The notes under the pieces are model-generated. The model did not search any database, was not told the DNA's origin, and saw nothing but the letters and a program-made list of their open reading frames with translations. Shown piece by piece: positions 1-7,799 of a stretch of DNA of 34,950 bases. Every line of letters begins with the position of its first letter. Positions within the stretch are counted from its first letter, which is position 1. A program made the translations under genes and the position numbers. Origin of the DNA: G020350405 sp964513655 (lineage in GTDB: Bacteria; Planctomycetota; Phycisphaerae; Sedimentisphaerales; Anaerobacaceae). Where the stretch lies: the NCBI GenBank assembly GCA_964513655.1, contig CAZENQ010000026.1:1-34950 (forward strand). Reading direction: 5' to 3'.

Positions 1-1124
1 TCTACATTGTACGGCTGGCTGCCTTTATCGGTGTAAAAAGTAATGGCTCCCATCTCATTTAATTGGCCCTGATTCGCATTGATGTTGTAACGATAGATGT
101 AATCATGAGCCGGACGCGAACGCGAAAACTGCATCAGTAAATCGCCGCCAAAGTTGTCATGTGAGTAACAGTACTGTATAGTGCCGTAGCTCGTACCGCC
201 GTCAAGGTCGAATCCGCCGCCGTCGCCGCCCATTGTCTGCCAGTCGTGAACCTCGTTGAACTGAAAAACTATATTCTCAGTCTCCCAGCACCACATACCA
301 AGAGGGCCGCCACCGTCTGCCATACACCACTCGCCACCGCTGTACGCTAAGTTAAATTCAACCAAAGCTCCATCCAGGGCTGAGAGGTTGATGCCGCTGC
401 CGGAGTGCGGGCCTCTGGTACCTACACCCGTGATGTCATGCATCACGCAATCGGCGATGTAGAAGTCATTGTGAGTGGATTGCTTCATCGGCCACTCGGC
501 GCACTTGCTGCAAATCCCCTCCTTGCCAATGCCATAAAGCTCGCAGTTGGTAATCTCAACGTCACGAAACCCGCTGTAGCCGTAGCCCATCAGCAGTATT
601 CCATACCCGCTGTAGTTAGTTACATCCACGTTGTCAATCCGGATATAGTCCACCCTCGCACCGGCCGTGCCCAGGTCCGCTGATAGCCGAATACCTACGT
701 TCTCATCCCATCTGTCGCCTTCGTTGCCCGGACCCACAAGAATCAGGTCTTTTATCTCAAAGCCTGCGTTGTCGTAAATACCCAAACCGGTGGACTCGCT
801 GCCTTCTACGCCCATAGTCGGATTACTCAGCGTTGCCCTCCCTGTTCCGTATGAGCCTACCGTTATCGGGCTTGTCGACGTTCCGGCCTCATCATCGAAA
901 GCCAGTTGTCCGCTGAACGTCTCGCCGCCTTCGAACAATATACTGTCGCCGGCGCTGAACGTCACGGTGTTCACCTTGTCAATCGTCGCCCACGCATCCT
1001 GCGTCGAAGTGCCCGAGTTGTTGTCATTGCCCGAGGGACTCACGTAGTAGGTGGTGCCAAACGCCGCACTGCTCAAACCCAACAGCAAAATAAAAGTCAG
1101 CAAACACACTATTTTCTTGCACAT
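1..1124 (-). CDS. Secreted right-handed parallel beta-helix protein (N-terminal part; runs off the window)
   Basis: The frame is open from an ATG at 1124 to the window edge, giving about 374 visible codons and no stop, so the C-terminus is missing. The start follows a good ribosome site (AGAGAGGTG, about 5 nt before ATG). Residues 1-23 form a signal peptide (MCKK, a hydrophobic run, then SSAAFG), so the protein is exported. The mature part opens with TYYVSPSGNDNNSGTS and SAGDSILFEGGETFSG, the usual opening of pectate-lyase-like or DUF1565-type beta-helix proteins. It continues with short repeats rich in N, G, D and V (for example RIDNVDVTNYSGYGI and VEITNCELYGIGKEGI) that look like helix coils. 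Such proteins are often polysaccharide lyases or surface adhesins. No catalytic residues can be assigned, so the substrate is unknown. Confidence 0.82.
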   Translation of the reverse strand, partial: MCKKIVCLLTFILLLGLSSAAFGTTYYVSPSGNDNNSGTSTQDAWATIDKVNTVTFSAGDSILFEGGETFSGQLAFDDEAGTSTSPITVGSYGTGRATLSNPTMGVEGSESTGLGIYDNAGFEIKDLILVGPGNEGDRWDENVGIRLSADLGTAGARVDYIRIDNVDVTNYSGYGILLMGYGYSGFRDVEITNCELYGIGKEGICSKCAEWPMKQSTHNDFYIADCVMHDITGVGTRGPHSGSGINLSALDGALVEFNLAYSGGEWCMADGGGPLGMWCWETENIVFQFNEVHDWQTMGGDGGGFDLDGGTSYGTIQYCYSHDNFGGDLLMQFSRSRPAHDYIYRYNINANQGQLNEMGAITFYTDKGSQPYNV

Positions 1125-1508
1125 AATACACCTCTCTAAAAAATGGTTAACAAATCCTTTGCAAAGACACACCCTTAGCACTACTTTTCTAGATGTGTCC
1201 CTCTATACCGTTCCGAGCCTGTTTTTCTCACCTCCTTTCATCGCCCGTTACACTTTGTTAATGTCCGTTTTTCCCACTTGCCTTTTATGCTCATCATGCC
1301 TTACGCATGAAAATTCAGCACACATGGCACCACTCCTGACCCCAAATCCGTCCACCATCATGCACTTGCAAAAACCCTATGCGCCGCGCAGTCAAAAACT
1401 TGTACCTCACTCACAAAATGCCTACACACCACTACCTGGGTTTTCCACCCTCACGATCCCCATGAGAGGACACTAACGTGCGGGGTGTACGGTATCAATC
1501 AGGCAAAT

Positions 1509-1540
1509 AGAACCGAATACCACGCGGTTCTTTCAATTTT
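1509..1540 (+). terminator. Hairpin with T-rich tail
   Basis: AGAACCG (1509-1515) pairs with CGGTTCT (1525-1531) around a 9-nt loop and is followed by TTCAATTTT. It reads as a weak intrinsic terminator on the plus strand, although no plus-strand gene precedes it. It might instead be part of an unannotated RNA or a random hairpin. Confidence 0.3.
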
Positions 1541-1581
1541 AAGAGTTCTGCCGTTTGATATTTATAGATTTGGCTCTGTAA

Positions 1582-1609
1582 CTGTCAAGGACTATTTGAC
1601 AGGGTTTTT
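1582..1609 (+). terminator. Hairpin with T-run (terminator-like)
   Basis: CTGTCAA (1582-1588) pairs perfectly with TTGACAG (1596-1602) around a 7-nt loop and is followed by GGTTTTTG. Orientation fits plus-strand termination, but no plus-strand gene lies upstream within this window. Confidence 0.35.
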
Positions 1610-1857
1610 GCATATTTTTAACGGAAAGCGCGTAGCTCCTGTATTTGCAAGTTGTTACGGACATTGCCTTTCAGTAAATAAAGTACGTTCACCAATCTCC
1701 AGCTAATAGCCCCGCATCCGTTTCAGATATGATACACCCTAACACGCACAAGCAGCGGGAATCTGAATCTGGCGATGGAGAATTGGTGAAATCTGCGGCC
1801 AACGATAACGCACGAAAAATTCGACTAAATGTCCCCCGAACTATTGGAGCAAATTCA

Positions 1858-3597
1858 CTAAAAAGCTTCCGGCAGAATCCTTCTGGCGGCGTCGCGCAGA
1901 TAATTGGAAATCTGCCTCTCAGAGTTCATACCGAGTATTTTTCTCGCTAAGTTGTTACAATCCTCCATGGTAACAGAGCGAATAATCTGCTTTATTTCAG
2001 GTATCATCGGCGGAGCGAGGGACATCGTCCTGACCCCCATTCCAAGCAGCAGCATAATATGCTCCGGCTGAGAAGCCATTTCACCACAGACGTGCAGGCC
2101 TATTTGCGCCTTGTGGGCATCCTGAGTGACTGTCCGGATAAGGCGCAGCACCGCAGGGTCTGACGATGAATACATAGTGGAGACCAGTTCGTTGCCCCTG
2201 TCAACCGCAAGCGTATATTGCGTAAGGTCATTTGTTCCGATACTGAAAAAATCTACATCTCTTGCGAGCGTAGAGGCCGTCAGGGCCGCCGAGGGTGTTT
2301 CAATCATTATGCCTATCTCGATGTCTCTGTTGTACTCTACCGACTCTTCATCGAGGTCCTCCATAACGTCTCGCAAAACCATCTTTGTCTGCATCAGTTC
2401 CTGCAGATTTGTAATCAGCGGGAACATTATTTTAACCTCACCGAGCACCGATGCCCGCAGGATTGCATGCAATTGCGCTTTGAACATCATAAGGTTCTGC
2501 AGGCAGAATCTTATGGAGCGAAGCCCCAAAAACGGATTGGGCTCAGGAGCAAAACGCTTGCTTTGAGTATATTTGTCCGCACCAAGGTCGACGGTCCTTA
2601 TTGTTACAGGCCGATGCTTGAAAACACTGATTGTCTCGGCATAAGCCTGATAATGTTCCTGTTCGGTTGGTTCGCTGGGCCTGTTAAGATATAAAAACTC
2701 TGTGCGGTATAACCCTATACCCTCTCCGCCTTTTTCCAGAACTGACTCGGCTTCATCGGGGAACTCGATATTGCCTAACAGTGTTATCCTCGTACCATCC
2801 CGGGTTACTGCCGGTTTTTCCCTTATTGCATCGAGCCTGTGCCCAAGCTCTGCGAATTCCAGCGAGTATGCTTCGTACTGACGGATTGTTTCGCTGTCGG
2901 GATTTACAATCACAATACCGCGATTGCCATCAATAATAACGGTATCGCCCCCGCGGACGCTTTCTGTGAGGTCTTCCAGTGCAACCACCGCTGGGATACC
3001 CAGAGACCGTGCAACTATAGCTGCGTGGCTGGTTCGTCCGCCTGCGTCGGAAGCAATTCCTCTCACGAATTGTTTGTTAAAGCCGGCTGTTCGGGTGGGA
3101 CTTAATTCGCGAGCAACGACCGCCACCTCCTCGGTCAGATGTTCAACATCCTCGCGCTTTCGCCCAAGAAGCTGCCGGAGCAGCCGTCTTTCAATATCGT
3201 AGATGTCCGCCGCTCGGTCGCTGATATACGGGTCTTTTACCTTCGTAAAATGCGACGCTATCTCCCGTAGCGTCGTCGATACAGCGTACTCAGCCGTCAC
3301 CGATTCAGAATGGACAAAATCGGTTATCCTCTTTCGCAGGCTCCTGTCGTGCAGGAACCGCAGATGTACAGCAAAGATATCTTTTATTTTACGCAGTTCG
3401 GTTGCTTCTTGCCCGGATTCCAGTTGACTTAGTTCGTCGGCTGCAGCCTTAAATGCGTTCCTCGTCCGCTGAATCTCCACCATACGTTGGGAAGGGTTTA
3501 TCGAGCGGCGAGGGATTCGATAATCCTCCGAGTCAATAATCAGACATTTGGCGATGGCAATGCCCGGTGAGACAGCTATTCCTTTCTTTATTTCCAT
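1858..3597 (-). CDS. ptsI: Phosphoenolpyruvate-protein phosphotransferase (PTS enzyme I)
   Basis: Enzyme I takes phosphate from PEP onto its own histidine and passes it to HPr in the cytoplasm. The 579 residues match the usual length of about 575. An N-terminal HPr-binding region is followed by the swivelling phosphohistidine site (GGRTSHAAIVARSLG, His191, equivalent to E. coli His189) and the TIM-barrel PEP-binding domain. That barrel shows LYRTEFLYL, the ADKYTQS region, DFFSIGTNDLTQYTLAVDRG and the HVCGEMA cysteine motif. The start is an ATG 19 bp after the HPr stop. It is the last gene of the DUF502-hpf-EIIA-HPr-EI run. No PTS permease (IIB/IIC) is nearby, so the relay probably serves regulation, as in PTS(Ntr). 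Unlike PtsP it has no N-terminal GAF domain, so it is an ordinary EI by architecture. Confidence 0.96.
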   Translation of the reverse strand: MEIKKGIAVSPGIAIAKCLIIDSEDYRIPRRSINPSQRMVEIQRTRNAFKAAADELSQLESGQEATELRKIKDIFAVHLRFLHDRSLRKRITDFVHSESVTAEYAVSTTLREIASHFTKVKDPYISDRAADIYDIERRLLRQLLGRKREDVEHLTEEVAVVARELSPTRTAGFNKQFVRGIASDAGGRTSHAAIVARSLGIPAVVALEDLTESVRGGDTVIIDGNRGIVIVNPDSETIRQYEAYSLEFAELGHRLDAIREKPAVTRDGTRITLLGNIEFPDEAESVLEKGGEGIGLYRTEFLYLNRPSEPTEQEHYQAYAETISVFKHRPVTIRTVDLGADKYTQSKRFAPEPNPFLGLRSIRFCLQNLMMFKAQLHAILRASVLGEVKIMFPLITNLQELMQTKMVLRDVMEDLDEESVEYNRDIEIGIMIETPSAALTASTLARDVDFFSIGTNDLTQYTLAVDRGNELVSTMYSSSDPAVLRLIRTVTQDAHKAQIGLHVCGEMASQPEHIMLLLGMGVRTMSLAPPMIPEIKQIIRSVTMEDCNNLARKILGMNSERQISNYLRDAARRILPEAF

Positions 3598-3616
3598 AGC
3601 ACAGTTCTACTGAATT

Positions 3617-3943
3617 CTAAGTTTCTTTCTTCTCGTCTGGTGCCGGCTCATCGAAGTGCTTGTCTTCCACAAGTTCCCGCAAAGCATCCAGCGCTTGTTG
3701 GGCATCTGCGCCTTCAGTTCTGATTTTTAGTCTGGTGCCATAAGTTGCGGCAAGCATACTCATCTGCATAATACTCTTGCCGTCTACACTATTTTCACTG
3801 TTGCTGACAGTAATGTCACACTCAAACTGGTTCGCAGCATCGACAAACTGCATGGCCGGACGCATATGCAGTCCATCTGCGTTTTTTATTTCGACTTCCC
3901 TTTCGCAAACAACTTTCTCCAATATATCTTCTCCTGCCCGCAT
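3617..3943 (-). CDS. ptsH: HPr-family phosphocarrier protein
   Basis: This small phosphocarrier passes phosphate from enzyme I to EIIA proteins. It shows the active-site motif NADGLHMRPA (His26 from this start; HMRPA instead of the common HARPA) and the second helix motif VDGKSIMQMSML. Ser57 there sits where HPr kinase phosphorylates HPr in Gram-positive bacteria. An acidic tail extends beyond the HPr fold. Two starts compete: ATG at 3943 preceded by GGAG, and TTG at 3922 preceded by AGGAGAA (3929-3935) with about 6 nt spacing. The TTG would put the active histidine at residue 19, closer to the family norm of 15-16. It lies between the EIIA gene (44 bp upstream) and ptsI (19 bp downstream). 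It could equally be called NPr (ptsO). Confidence 0.93.
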   Translation of the reverse strand: MRAGEDILEKVVCEREVEIKNADGLHMRPAMQFVDAANQFECDITVSNSENSVDGKSIMQMSMLAATYGTRLKIRTEGADAQQALDALRELVEDKHFDEPAPDEKKET

Positions 3944-3987
3944 CTTTCAGGCTCCGTGCCCGACTCTAAGCTCATGAATTCACACTA

Positions 3988-4461
3988 CTACAGGGACGAA
4001 TCTTCATCGGCTTCTTTAAGAAGGCCCTCAATTTCCTCTGCCGTTGTAGACTGCCTGAGGAACTTCCGGAACCTATCTTGCTGCAAATGCTGGAATATGC
4101 CTTCCATTGCCTGCAAGTGTCTGTCGGGATTGTTAACCGGACTTATCAGAAGTATCACTGAGTAAACCGGCTGTTTGTCCAGCGAGGAAAAATCGATTCC
4201 CACGCTGCTTTGTCCAACCGCAGCAACCACATCTTTTACCGCCGCGTGTTTGACATGAGGCAGTGCAACGCCCTTGCCCATTCCCGTACTCGCTTCCTTT
4301 TCTCTTTTTATCACCGCCTTGATAATGTCTTGGCTGTTATCCTTGCCGAGCCGCCCGGCTTTATCGAGAGTCGTAACAAGCTCGGCTATCGTGCCGTTAC
4401 GGTCTTTTGCCTTAAGTTCAGAAATTATCGCCTCAAAACAAACAAAATCTGAAAGCTTCAT
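3988..4461 (-). CDS. ptsN: PTS EIIA type-2 (nitrogen-regulatory type) protein
   Basis: This is a stand-alone fructose/mannitol-type EIIA domain of the class that includes EIIA(Ntr), a cytoplasmic phosphate acceptor that acts by binding regulatory partners. From the chosen start, His69 in TGMGKGVALPHVKH is the phosphorylated residue. The C-terminal NPDRHLQAMEGIF segment is also typical. I chose ATG at 4461 because it yields MKLSDFV, the normal beginning of EIIA(Ntr), and has AGG 9 nt upstream. The frame continues upstream to an ATG at 4479 and a TTG at 4509, so up to 16 more residues are possible. It sits 3' of hpf, the same order (hpf-ptsN) as in the proteobacterial rpoN operon. The gene symbol is by analogy; the target of regulation is not shown by the sequence. 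Confidence 0.9.
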   Translation of the reverse strand: MKLSDFVCFEAIISELKAKDRNGTIAELVTTLDKAGRLGKDNSQDIIKAVIKREKEASTGMGKGVALPHVKHAAVKDVVAAVGQSSVGIDFSSLDKQPVYSVILLISPVNNPDRHLQAMEGIFQHLQQDRFRKFLRQSTTAEEIEGLLKEADEDSSL

Positions 4462-4534
4462 CGTGTCGTACCTACTCATCTCTTGCCGGTCTGACCAGCC
4501 GGCGGACAATCACAAAATAATTTTACCGCAAAGG

Positions 4535-4855
4535 CTACCCAAAACCTGCACCACCTGTATGTTTGTGGTCTCGTTCCTTGCCTTTTTTCCTTCTGAGCTG
4601 CCTTTCAAGTTTATGGACAGCTACGTCAATACACTGGTAAGCATCTTCGCCGGTCTCGGTAGCAACAAAAATCTTGCTGTGTTCGCCTCTTGCGATTATC
4701 TCCACGCTGGTGCTGCCGCTCCGTCCGCCGTCGATAATTACCTCGACCTGATTGATGCTGTTGTAGTACTTGGGGAGTTTTGAGGTCTTCTGCTCGGCAT
4801 GCCTTCTTAGGGCTTCCGTTATTTCGATATGTTTACCGGTAATAGTAAAAAGCAA
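4535..4855 (-). CDS. hpf: Short ribosome hibernation promoting factor / RaiA-type protein
   Basis: This protein binds the 30S subunit at the mRNA/tRNA path and promotes inactive ribosome dimers or protects idle ribosomes. The sequence runs LFTITGKHIEITEALRR, SKLPKYYNSINQVEVII, VEIIARGEHSKIFVATETGED and AYQCIDVAVHKLERQLRRKKG, a complete HPF/RaiA fold. At about 106 residues it is the short form, lacking the long-form dimerisation domain; the tail is basic and His/Gly-rich. I chose a TTG start at 4855, because AAGGAG then stands about 6 nt upstream and the product begins MLFTITGK like relatives. The TTG two codons earlier (4861) would be only 1 nt from that ribosome site. It is 25 bp or more upstream of the EIIA gene, within the PTS operon. 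Confidence 0.9.
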   Translation of the reverse strand: MLFTITGKHIEITEALRRHAEQKTSKLPKYYNSINQVEVIIDGGRSGSTSVEIIARGEHSKIFVATETGEDAYQCIDVAVHKLERQLRRKKGKERDHKHTGGAGFG

Positions 4856-4903
4856 AACCAATCTCCTTAAACCATCTTGTAATAAAAATCCGTTTTAGTT
4901 TTT

Positions 4904-5593
4904 TTAACCTTTCAAATCAGGCGAGGGCAAAAATCCGGTGTCCTTCCTAGGTTGTGGCGCTATGACCCCTGCGCTGACTGCAAACCTTAACGCCTCTTCT
5001 ACCGTCATGTCCAGATCTATGACCTGCTCTTTCGGAACCATTATCACGAAACCGGTAAATGGTGTGGGCGAGGTGGGTATAAGAACAGTAAGAAATTCCT
5101 TCTCCATGTTGTCTATGAGTTTTTTCAGACCGGAGCCGGTAACCAGCCCCATCGACCATATACCCTTTCGCGGATACTCGACCGCAACAACGCGGGAGAA
5201 CATCTTTTTCTGTCCTTCCTGTGTCAGCAGGAAATCAGTAACCTGTTTTACATACGGGTAGACCTGCTTTAGAAACGGCGTGTTCATTATGAACTTTTCA
5301 ACTATCCGCCACAGGGTCCTGCCAACCACGCTGGCCAAAAACGCGCCTACTATAAAAACACCAAGAAGAGCTATGAGGAACCCTGCCACTGATAACGCAA
5401 CATCAATCCAGAGTTTGTCAAACTCAGGCTTGCTGGCGCCGGCGAGTATTATCAGGTATTCCAAGCCTCCTTTTATATATATGCCGATTTTGTCATAGAT
5501 AAATCTGTAACCCCAGATGAATATCCAGATTGTTACAATCGTCGGCAGAAGTACGGCCAGGCCGCGGAAGAAATACGTTTTGAAACGTCCCAT
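4904..5593 (-). CDS. DUF502 family membrane protein
   Basis: The 229-residue protein matches the DUF502 family throughout. It has an N-terminal FFRGLAVLLPTIVTIWIFIW membrane segment (about residues 9-30) and a second segment near residues 62-88 (VALSVAGFLIALLGVFIVGA). Conserved family stretches follow: NTPFLKQVYPYVKQV, VAVEYPRKGIWSMGLVTG, LIPTSPTPFTGFVIMVPKE and DLDMTVEEALRFAVSAGVI. The family is widespread in bacteria and its function is not established to my knowledge; it is an inner-membrane protein with a sizeable soluble domain. It is the first gene of the run ending with ptsI, 42 bp before the hpf start, so co-transcription is likely. Only a weak AGGG ribosome site is visible before the ATG. 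Confidence 0.9.
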   Translation of the reverse strand: MGRFKTYFFRGLAVLLPTIVTIWIFIWGYRFIYDKIGIYIKGGLEYLIILAGASKPEFDKLWIDVALSVAGFLIALLGVFIVGAFLASVVGRTLWRIVEKFIMNTPFLKQVYPYVKQVTDFLLTQEGQKKMFSRVVAVEYPRKGIWSMGLVTGSGLKKLIDNMEKEFLTVLIPTSPTPFTGFVIMVPKEQVIDLDMTVEEALRFAVSAGVIAPQPRKDTGFLPSPDLKG

Positions 5594-5737
5594 AATATTA
5601 TTATTTCCCTAACAACAGTCCTTTGTCGTCAGCTTGGCGTCTCTCGTCCGTACTGTCAAAGAATAGGCATAAAACACACATCTGACCCTGAAAGCACAGC
5701 TTAATTCATGGTCTTCTCGAAGTCAATAAAAAAGTCT

Positions 5738-6802
5738 CTAAGGCGTTCCTGAAAACATTTTGTCTCGTTTGGGGGCTCCCGGCAAATGTGTACCAAGCAG
5801 GTGTATCACGGCCCCTGCCAATGAAGCGAGCATCCAAATAGCCCGTTGACACAACGCCAGCGCAGATGCCGCGTCCTTGCCGACGTTGGCGAAGTGGATA
5901 AACATGTAAGCAAGCGTTCCCTCAACCACTACCGCCCCTCCAATACTGACAGGCACGGCCCCTAATACCCAGGTGAGCGTGAAGAACACGTAATAATACT
6001 TCACGCTGACTTCAATACCGAGATTTAAGCCCAGGAACCAAAAGCCGGTGATTGTCAAAATTTGCAAAAAGACCGTCAGGGCAAAGACTATAAAAATTGT
6101 CAGGGGCTTGCTGCAGTAGATGATGATCGCATTCTTGAGCTTTTTTGTCCCGCTGGAACTGAGCTTTCGAACGTGCGCACAGGCTTTGTTGAGCAGTGCT
6201 CGCCCTCGCGCATGCAGAAGAAGTGAGCAAAAGACTACTGCAAGCAGAGCACAGACCCCAATAAGCGCCCACTTGTACTCAGCCACGGAGTTTAGAAAAC
6301 CGCCACGCTTTTCATCGCTCGCAACTGTTATATCATGACGACCTCGAAGGAAAAGCGTATAGAAAAAAGTGGCGATTATCAGTGTGCTTAAAAGGCCTAT
6401 CACCCTGTCCACAAATACGCTCAGGGCCGCTTCGAACCTCTTATCGGTGTGGCGGGTAACATACCACGCACGCACTAAATCGCCTCCCACCGAACTCGGC
6501 ATAAAATTATTGTAAAAAAGCCCCAAAAAATGCAGTCTGACCGCAGCAGAGAAGTCTATAAAGATGGATTGCGACCTCAGCAGCAGCCACCATCGCAGTG
6601 CCACTATTACCTGGCCGAGAGCAAAGATACCGAGTGCGACGGCGAAAACTCCCAAATTTATCCGGAGGAAGGTTTCTGCCAAATTGTCCCACCCCACTTC
6701 ACGACTCAGCCACACTGCCCCCCAAATGATGCCCACCACGACCACTGCAATACGCATAAACAGGAATATGTTCTTGGTTTTCTTGACTTCGACCTCAGCC
6801 AT
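5738..6802 (-). CDS. Lysylphosphatidylglycerol synthase TM-region / flippase-like membrane protein
   Basis: This is a polytopic membrane protein with about eight hydrophobic segments and the hallmarks of the LPG_synthase_TM (UPF0104) family. These include an ALRWWLLLRSQ loop, the signature FYNNFMPSSVGGDLVRAWY, FVDRVIGLL, and VSIGGAVVVEGTLAYMF near the C-terminus. In MprF this domain flips modified lipids; stand-alone members are thought to move or bind lipid-linked substrates. No aminoacyl-transfer domain is attached, so this is not a complete MprF. I chose ATG at 6802 (354 residues), giving MAEVEVKKTKN. A GTG at 6835 would add eleven residues with no better ribosome site. It is divergent from hisI, with a shared intergenic region of about 140 bp. 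Confidence 0.85.
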   Translation of the reverse strand: MAEVEVKKTKNIFLFMRIAVVVVGIIWGAVWLSREVGWDNLAETFLRINLGVFAVALGIFALGQVIVALRWWLLLRSQSIFIDFSAAVRLHFLGLFYNNFMPSSVGGDLVRAWYVTRHTDKRFEAALSVFVDRVIGLLSTLIIATFFYTLFLRGRHDITVASDEKRGGFLNSVAEYKWALIGVCALLAVVFCSLLLHARGRALLNKACAHVRKLSSSGTKKLKNAIIIYCSKPLTIFIVFALTVFLQILTITGFWFLGLNLGIEVSVKYYYVFFTLTWVLGAVPVSIGGAVVVEGTLAYMFIHFANVGKDAASALALCQRAIWMLASLAGAVIHLLGTHLPGAPKRDKMFSGTP

Positions 6803-6943
6803 TAAATTAGGTTCTCTTAAAAAACTTGTTTTCACAAATAATAACGTGTAAAACTACATCTGGCAAGATGGTAAGCCGGCGCTTTGCAAAAAGATTGCAA
6901 AGACGACAGCCTGCTGACAATAACAATTTAGGAGACCCGAAAG

Positions 6944-7357
6944 GTGGCAACAAAGCAAAATATCGAAGAAGGTCTGGAATTTGCTCCAAGATTCGATGAC
7001 AACGGCTTGATACCAGCCGTAGCTCAGGACTCAAAGAGCGGTCAGATTCTGATGGCCGCCTATATGAATCGCCAGGCGCTTGATTTGACAATCCAAACGG
7101 GCTATGCCACATACTTTAGCAGGGCCCGAGGAAAATTATGGAAAAAGGGCGAAGAAAGCGGCCACACACAAAAAGTACAACAAATACTCGTCGACTGCGA
7201 CCAGGACTACCTCCTCCTGAAAGTAACCGTCGATGCTGGCCAATGTCACGTCGGATACCAGTCCTGCTTCTACCGGGCATTGAAGAAGGACAGCGATAAA
7301 GACCTGGAATTTATCGCAGAAAAAGTCTACGACCCAGAAAAAACTTACAAAAAATAG
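6944..7357 (+). CDS. hisI: Phosphoribosyl-AMP cyclohydrolase
   Basis: HisI opens the adenine ring of phosphoribosyl-AMP in the third step of histidine biosynthesis, in the cytoplasm. The 137 residues are the usual length for the stand-alone enzyme without a fused HisE domain. Metal-site motifs are clear: VDCDQDY (Asp84, Asp86 and Asp88 for magnesium, Cys85 for zinc) and GQCHVGYQSCFYR (Cys101 and Cys108, zinc ligands). GYATYFSRARGKLWKKGEESGH is the substrate-binding segment. The start is GTG at 6944 with GGAG nine nt upstream; no ATG in frame gives the full fold. The gene stands alone, away from other his genes, which is common in bacteria with dispersed histidine genes. Confidence 0.96.
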   Translation: MATKQNIEEGLEFAPRFDDNGLIPAVAQDSKSGQILMAAYMNRQALDLTIQTGYATYFSRARGKLWKKGEESGHTQKVQQILVDCDQDYLLLKVTVDAGQCHVGYQSCFYRALKKDSDKDLEFIAEKVYDPEKTYKK

Positions 7358-7418
7358 GTCCAGACTTCGGCCTGCACGAGCTTATCTACCTTCCCTAAAA
7401 GAACTTAGTGAATTTAGG

Positions 7419-7449
7419 CATGGACACCCCCTCCATGTTTCTCATATTT
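7419..7449 (+). terminator. Probable intrinsic terminator of hisI
   Basis: CATGGA (7419-7424) pairs with TCCATG (7432-7437) around a C-rich 7-nt loop, followed by TTTCTCATATTT. It is about 60 bp after the hisI stop codon. The stem is short, so confidence is moderate. Confidence 0.45.
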
Positions 7450-7489
7450 GGTAAACCTCTGAAAAAACCTTATTTTTCAGATAATTTTC

Positions 7490-7518
7490 TTGACTTGGGC
7501 GCAGGGGCCGTATAGATT
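7490..7518 (+). promoter_or_regulatory. Sigma-70-like promoter upstream of the secreted dockerin-tailed protein
   Basis: TTGACT (7490-7495) and TAGATT (7513-7518) are separated by 17 bp. If used, transcription would start near 7525 and leave a leader of about 275 nt before the ATG at 7800. Confidence 0.4.
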
Positions 7519-7799
7519 TAAAACCGCAATGGATTAGCTTAGTGAGGAGTGGCTGGATGTGTTTGGGTTTTTCCCTCACCCGAAAAAAACGCCCCTGACT
7601 ATACACGAAGGCATTCTGGCCAAACAGATGCAAATATCTGTCGGGCTCTGCCAACACCATTCGAGTAGTGATATTCTCCTTGGTTACTACACGCGCAAAG
7701 CGCACGGCCTAAAGATTAGCTGCGGCTCGTTGCCGCAAGATATTTGCTGAAATGTAAGTGTTAGTGTTTTAAGGAATGGTTTTTTTGGAGGTATTGATT

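Larger units (their letters stand above)
1125..1857. other. Gene-poor intergenic stretch between the ptsI 3' end and the beta-helix gene
   Basis: I see no convincing gene in this stretch. Frames of 73-141 codons on the plus strand lack ribosome sites and have the skewed composition of non-coding frames. On the minus strand it would be the 5' leader of the beta-helix gene and the 3' region of the ptsI operon. Two small hairpins near 1509-1531 and 1582-1602 are listed separately. Confidence 0.6.
7358..7799. other. Non-coding stretch: hisI 3' end and long leader of the secreted-protein gene
   Basis: It holds a probable hisI terminator (7419-7445), a promoter-like pair (7490-7518) and roughly 280 bp of possible untranslated leader before the ATG at 7800. 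The few open frames (for example 7559-7750 plus and 7442-7705 minus) lack ribosome sites and recognisable motifs. Confidence 0.55.

Noticed and set aside
1051..1476. Plus-strand frame of 141 codons upstream of the beta-helix gene
   Set aside because: Overlaps the beta-helix signal peptide in antisense, no ribosome site, Ser/Thr/Leu/Pro-rich like non-coding DNA.
5738..6802. Complete MprF (lysyl-phosphatidylglycerol synthase)
   Set aside because: Only the flippase-type membrane region is present; there is no C-terminal aminoacyl-transferase domain.
7442..7705. Minus-strand frame of 87 codons in the leader region
   Set aside because: GTG start without a ribosome site, no recognisable family, and it overlaps a promoter-like pair of the plus-strand gene.
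7559..7750. Small plus-strand leader ORF of 63 codons
   Set aside because: No ribosome site and no conserved pattern; cannot be separated from chance.
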